Origin: Solimonas sp. SE-A11
Lineage (GTDB): Bacteria; Pseudomonadota; Gammaproteobacteria; Nevskiales; Nevskiaceae
Direction: 5' to 3'
DNA: 64,000 bases
Assembly: GCF_030345715.1 (NCBI RefSeq)
Contig: NZ_JAUASX010000001.1
Location: 186,001-250,000, forward strand
Position numbers and translations under genes: made by a program. Each line of letters begins with the position of its first letter. The first letter of the stretch is position 1. Of the stretch, positions 60,709 through 64,000 are shown one piece after another. Below the pieces are notes generated by a model that had not been told where the DNA came from, made no database searches, and saw only the letters and a program-made list of their open reading frames with translations.

Positions 60709-61896
60709 TCAGTCGAACTGGTACATCGTGACCACGCAGGCGCCGCCGAGCCCGAGGTTGTGCTGCAGGCCGATGCGGGCGCCGTCCACCTGGCGCAGTC
60801 CGGCCTGGCCGCGCAACTGGGTCACCAGCTCGGTGCACTGGGCCAGCCCGGTGGCGCCGAGCGGATGCCCTTTGGAGAGCAGGCCGCCCGACGGATTCGT
60901 CACGTGGCTGCCGCCATAGGTGTTGTTGCCTTCCATGACGAACTTCTCTGCACCGCCATCCGCGCACAGGCGCAGCGCTTCGTAACTCAGCACTTCGTTC
61001 TGGGCGAAGCAGTCATGCAGTTCCACCACGTCCACGTCCTGGGGGCCGATGCCGGATTCGGCGTAGACCTTGTCGGCAGCGGCGCGGGCCATGCCGGAGC
61101 CGACCAGCTTCATCATGCTGCGATCGTCGAAGCTGTCCGGGGTATCCGTGGTCATGGCCTGCGCGATGATCGAGACGCGGCGGTCCAGGCCGCGCTTCCG
61201 GGCGAAGTCCTCGGACACCAGCACCGCGGCGGCGGCGCCGCAGGTCGGCGGGCAGGCCATCAGGCGGGTCAGCTTCGCGGCCGGGAAGACGATGGGCGAC
61301 TGCAGCACCTCTTCTTCGCTCACCAGCTTGCGGAACAGCGCCATCGGGTTGTGCTCGGCATGGCGGCTGGCCTTGGCGCGGACCTTGGCGAAGATATCCG
61401 GACCCACGCCGTAGGTGTCCATGTACTCCTTGCCTGCTCCGCCGAAGTAGCGCAGCGCCAGTGGCACCTCGGGGTAGGGGTTGATCTCGTCGCAGAGCGA
61501 ATCGAAGCGATGGAAGGGTGACACCCGGTCGTCCCAGTGGGACTTCAGCGCACCGGGCTGCATCTGCTCGAAGCCCAGGGCCAGCACGCAGTCCGCCATG
61601 CCGGACGCGACCATCTGGCGGGCCAGGAACAGCGCGGACGAGCCGGTCGAGCAGTTGTTGTTGACGTTGAAGATCGGGATGCCGCTCATGCCCGCCCGGT
61701 ACAGGGCGGTCTGGCCGCTGGTGGAGTCGCCATAGACGTAGCCGGCCACCGCCTGCTGGACGTCGCGGTAGGCCAGCCCGGCATCCTGCAGTGCCAGCAG
61801 GGTCGCCTCGGCACCCATTTCGTCATAGGGCTTGCTATTGCCCGGCTTGGCGAAGGGGATCATGCCGACGCCGGCAACGATGACTTTCAGGCTCAC
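60709..61896 (-). CDS. Thiolase family protein (SCP2/SCPx-type)
   Basis: This 395-residue thiolase has the nucleophile Cys82 in NNNCSTGSSAL, the HDCFAQNE segment, a late GGLLSKGHPLGATG His motif, and a final Cys in GLGGACVV. HDCF and the lack of a typical acetyl-CoA acetyltransferase loop place it with sterol carrier protein X thiolases and lipid-transfer proteins. These cleave bulky or branched 3-oxoacyl-CoAs (for example sterol side chains). It is convergent with the interrupted oxidoreductase gene. Confidence 0.92.
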   Translation of the reverse strand: MSLKVIVAGVGMIPFAKPGNSKPYDEMGAEATLLALQDAGLAYRDVQQAVAGYVYGDSTSGQTALYRAGMSGIPIFNVNNNCSTGSSALFLARQMVASGMADCVLALGFEQMQPGALKSHWDDRVSPFHRFDSLCDEINPYPEVPLALRYFGGAGKEYMDTYGVGPDIFAKVRAKASRHAEHNPMALFRKLVSEEEVLQSPIVFPAAKLTRLMACPPTCGAAAAVLVSEDFARKRGLDRRVSIIAQAMTTDTPDSFDDRSMMKLVGSGMARAAADKVYAESGIGPQDVDVVELHDCFAQNEVLSYEALRLCADGGAEKFVMEGNNTYGGSHVTNPSGGLLSKGHPLGATGLAQCTELVTQLRGQAGLRQVDGARIGLQHNLGLGGACVVTMYQFD

Positions 61897-62194
61897 GGGT
61901 GATGCTCCTGCGGGAATGTTGTGCCGGCAATGTAGTCCTGCGCCCGGTGGAGGTCCCCACCCCTACGGGGAGGTGACGGGTGGCCCGCAAGGTGGTCGGC
62001 ATGGCGCAGCACCCGTCGACCTGCAACCAATCCGCACCTTCAGCGGCGGCATGACGAGTGCTGAGACACGCTTCGGCGGCATAACGGGGCCGACGTCTCA
62101 GTTTTCCTCCCGGCCGGTGGCATAAAATGCAGGCCGTCCCGAGCCTGGCATCCAGGCCCGGGTGCTCGCCTTTCCACCGGCCCTGAGGAATCAC

Positions 62195-62866
62195 ATGAAG
62201 AAGCTGCATGCGGGTATCGCGCTGATCGTCGCCCTGACCCTGTCGGCTTGCGCCACCGAGAGCCACCGCGTGCTGGAAGTGCCCAAGGTCAATTCCGCCG
62301 GCACGCCCTACCAGGGCGCCCGCAGCCCGATCGCGGTCGGCAAGTTCGACAACCGCTCCAGCTACATGCGCGGCATCTTCTCAGACGGCGTTGATCGCCT
62401 CGGCGGCCAGGCCAAGACCATCCTGATCACCCACCTGCAGCAGACCGGCCGCTTCAGCGTGCTGGACCGCGACAACATGCCGGAGATCGGGCAGGAGGCG
62501 AAGATCAAGGGCAGCGCGCAAAAGCTCAAGGGCGCCGACTACGTCGTGACCGGCGACGTCACTGAATTCGGTCGCAAGGAAGTGGGCGACCAGCAGCTGT
62601 TCGGCATCCTCGGCAGCGGCAAGCAGCAGATCGCCTACGCCAAGGTGAACCTCAACATCGTCGACGTCGAGACCTCCGAGGTGGTGTTTTCCTCGCAGGG
62701 CAGCGGCGAATACAGCCTGTCCAACCGCGAGGTCATCGGCTTCGGCGGTACCGCCAGCTACGACTCCACGCTCAACGGCAAGGTCCTGGACTTGGCGATA
62801 CGCGAGGCGGTGAACAACCTGGTGGCAGGCGTCGAGTCCGGTGCCTGGAAGACGGTCAAACAGTAA
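62195..62866 (+). CDS. CsgG family lipoprotein
   Basis: This 223-residue CsgG/HfaB-type lipoprotein has a lipobox LTLSACA (Cys19) and a CsgG core with VGKFDNRSSY, GRFSVLDRDNM, GADYVVTGDVTEFG and the C-terminal GVESGAW. CsgG proteins form outer-membrane secretion channels, but this shorter class is not linked to curli genes here. SD GAGGAA precedes ATG 62195; the in-frame ATG at 62162 would put 11 extra residues before the leader. It heads a three-lipoprotein operon. The 298 bp upstream hold only short GC-rich dyads. Confidence 0.92.
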   Translation: MKKLHAGIALIVALTLSACATESHRVLEVPKVNSAGTPYQGARSPIAVGKFDNRSSYMRGIFSDGVDRLGGQAKTILITHLQQTGRFSVLDRDNMPEIGQEAKIKGSAQKLKGADYVVTGDVTEFGRKEVGDQQLFGILGSGKQQIAYAKVNLNIVDVETSEVVFSSQGSGEYSLSNREVIGFGGTASYDSTLNGKVLDLAIREAVNNLVAGVESGAWKTVKQ

Positions 62867-62903
62867 TCCGGCGGCAAGAGCACTTCGGGGGGAGGGGATA
62901 AAG

Positions 62904-63275
62904 ATGGGTGGATGGCTTGCGGCGCCGGGCGCCGCGGTCCTGGCGGCTGTGCTGCTGTCGGGCTGCGTGACGCCGGAAAAACCGCTGTATTACTGGGGCG
63001 ACTACCAGCCGGTGGTCTATTCGCACTTCAAGGGCGAACCGCCGGAGGCGCAGCGCGCCCGGCTGGAGCAGACCGCGCATCGCGCACAGTCCAATGGCGA
63101 GTCAGTGCCGCCGGGCTTCAACGCCCATCTCGGCCTGCTGTACCTGAACACTGGGCAACTGGACAAGGCGCAGGGCGCCTTCCAGACCGAGGCCGTGCTG
63201 TTCCCCGAGTCCAAGCCCTACATGGACTTCCTGCTGCGCAAGTTCGCCACGCAGAGCGTGGGAGATGTCCGATGA
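62904..63275 (+). CDS. DUF4810 domain lipoprotein
   Basis: This 123-residue lipoprotein has a leader ending AVLLSGC (Cys21), then PLYYWGDYQPVVYSHFKG, the DUF4810 hallmark, and TPR-like NAHLGLLYLNTGQLDKAQGA. SD GGAGGGGAT precedes ATG 62904. It follows the CsgG gene by 37 bp and overlaps the DUF799 gene by 4 bp. Confidence 0.92.
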   Translation: MGGWLAAPGAAVLAAVLLSGCVTPEKPLYYWGDYQPVVYSHFKGEPPEAQRARLEQTAHRAQSNGESVPPGFNAHLGLLYLNTGQLDKAQGAFQTEAVLFPESKPYMDFLLRKFATQSVGDVR

Positions 63276-63943
63276 GCGTCCTTCGCACCGTCGCCTGCGG
63301 CCTGCTGGCCCTGCTGCTCTCGGGCTGCGTCACCACGCCCCCGGCCTATGACTACACCGCCTTCCGCCAGAGCCGGCCGAAGTCGATCCTGGTCCTGCCG
63401 CCGGTCAATACCACCACGTCGATGCAGGCCACCCACGGCATGCTGTCGCAGCTGACCCGGCCGCTGGCCGAGTCCGGCTACTACGTGCTGCCGGTGACCC
63501 TGATGGAGGAGACCTTCCGCCAGAACGGCCTCAACAACCCTGCCGAGATCACCGAAGTTTCCACGACCAAGCTGCGCGAGATCTTCGGGGCCGATGCCGC
63601 GCTGTATGTGCGCATCAGCCAGTACGGCACCGTGTACCGCGTGATCCAGAGCGAGACCGTGGTGACCGCGGAGGCGCGGCTGGTGGATCTGCGCACCGGT
63701 GCCCTGCTGTGGAACGGCAGCGCCAGCGCCTCGAGCGCGGAGAACCGCGGTGGCTCGCAAGGCGGCCTGGTGGGGTTGCTGGTGGAGGCCGTGGTGTACC
63801 AGGTCATGGAGAACGTCAGTGACGCCAGCTATGACGTCGCGGGCATGACCAGCGCCCGCCTGGCCTCCGCCGGCCGCCCGGCCGGCGTGCTCTACGGCCC
63901 GCGTTCGCCCAAGTACCAGCAGGACGGCAGCCCGGCCCCCTGA
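63272..63943 (+). CDS. DUF799 (GNA1162-like) lipoprotein
   Basis: This 223-residue lipoprotein has a leader ending LALLLSGC (Cys19). The DUF799 core includes SRPKSILVLPPVN, LTRPLAESGYYVLPV, FGADAALYVRISQYG and LRTGALLWNGSASAS. The family has a TolB-like N-terminal fold. ATG overlaps the DUF4810 stop (ATGA). The CsgG/DUF4810/DUF799 trio is a recurring operon whose job is still undefined; export or assembly of a cell-surface component is the usual guess. Confidence 0.92.
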   Translation: MSVLRTVACGLLALLLSGCVTTPPAYDYTAFRQSRPKSILVLPPVNTTTSMQATHGMLSQLTRPLAESGYYVLPVTLMEETFRQNGLNNPAEITEVSTTKLREIFGADAALYVRISQYGTVYRVIQSETVVTAEARLVDLRTGALLWNGSASASSAENRGGSQGGLVGLLVEAVVYQVMENVSDASYDVAGMTSARLASAGRPAGVLYGPRSPKYQQDGSPAP

Positions 63944-64000
63944 CGGGGCTGACTGAACCCCGCCGGGCCGGTCTTGCGGCCGTGCCCGGAACAACCGGAT

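Overview
The window is high-GC, densely coded DNA from a gammaproteobacterium. The order dapA, gcvR-like, bcp, the full F-type ATP synthase operon followed by glmU and glmS, three long TonB-dependent receptors, a TSP3-repeat OmpA, REP-like GTAGGAGCGGC hairpins and a CsgG/DUF4810/DUF799 lipoprotein operon together suggest a Nevskiales/Xanthomonadales-like organism (for example a Solimonas relative). That placement is inference; no rRNA or taxonomic marker was compared.

Layout. (1) 1-1.4 kb: partial gene for a TrpB-like protein without the PLP lysine, and a DUF6491 lipoprotein. (2) 1.5-14 kb: a catabolic locus. A leftward GH1 glycosidase, AGE-family isomerase, SGNH esterase and GPH-type sugar symporter lie back to back with a rightward TetR, TonB receptor, acyl-CoA ligase, SDR, carboxylesterase and LuxR regulator. 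The set fits uptake and dismantling of an esterified or lipid-bearing glycoside. (3) 14-17.4 kb: TSP3-repeat OmpA and an Ig-like lipoprotein. (4) 18-36 kb: an accessory region with an M14-type peptidase, amidase, GPH-like transporter, two S12 (beta-lactamase fold) hydrolases, two more TonB receptors, two TetR regulators plus a fragment of a third, an alpha/beta hydrolase, a D-amino-acid (DauA-like) dehydrogenase, an MlrC-like M81 peptidase and a RidA deaminase. Together these could import a modified or D-residue-containing peptide, hydrolyse it and oxidise the released D-amino acids. (5) 36.2-36.8 kb: a decayed P4-type integrase directly downstream of tRNA-Ser(GGA), which marks the accessory region as a probable old tRNA-integrated island.

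(6) 36.9-64 kb is mostly core genome: a short BamC-like lipoprotein, dapA, gcvR-like, bcp, PIN-PhoH ATPase, TSUP permease, atpIBEFHAGDC, glmU, glmS, an AEC permease, rimO, ahpC-ahpF with an OxyR-like site, rmuC, tRNA-Arg(TCT), an oxidoreductase gene with a premature amber codon, an SCP2-type thiolase, and the three-lipoprotein operon.

The most interesting result is the 18-36 kb peptide/D-amino-acid locus with its integrase scar. Next are the amber-interrupted oxidoreductase, the TetR gene fragment, and the shared N-terminal extension of the three TonB receptors. No rRNA gene, CRISPR array or intact insertion sequence was seen.
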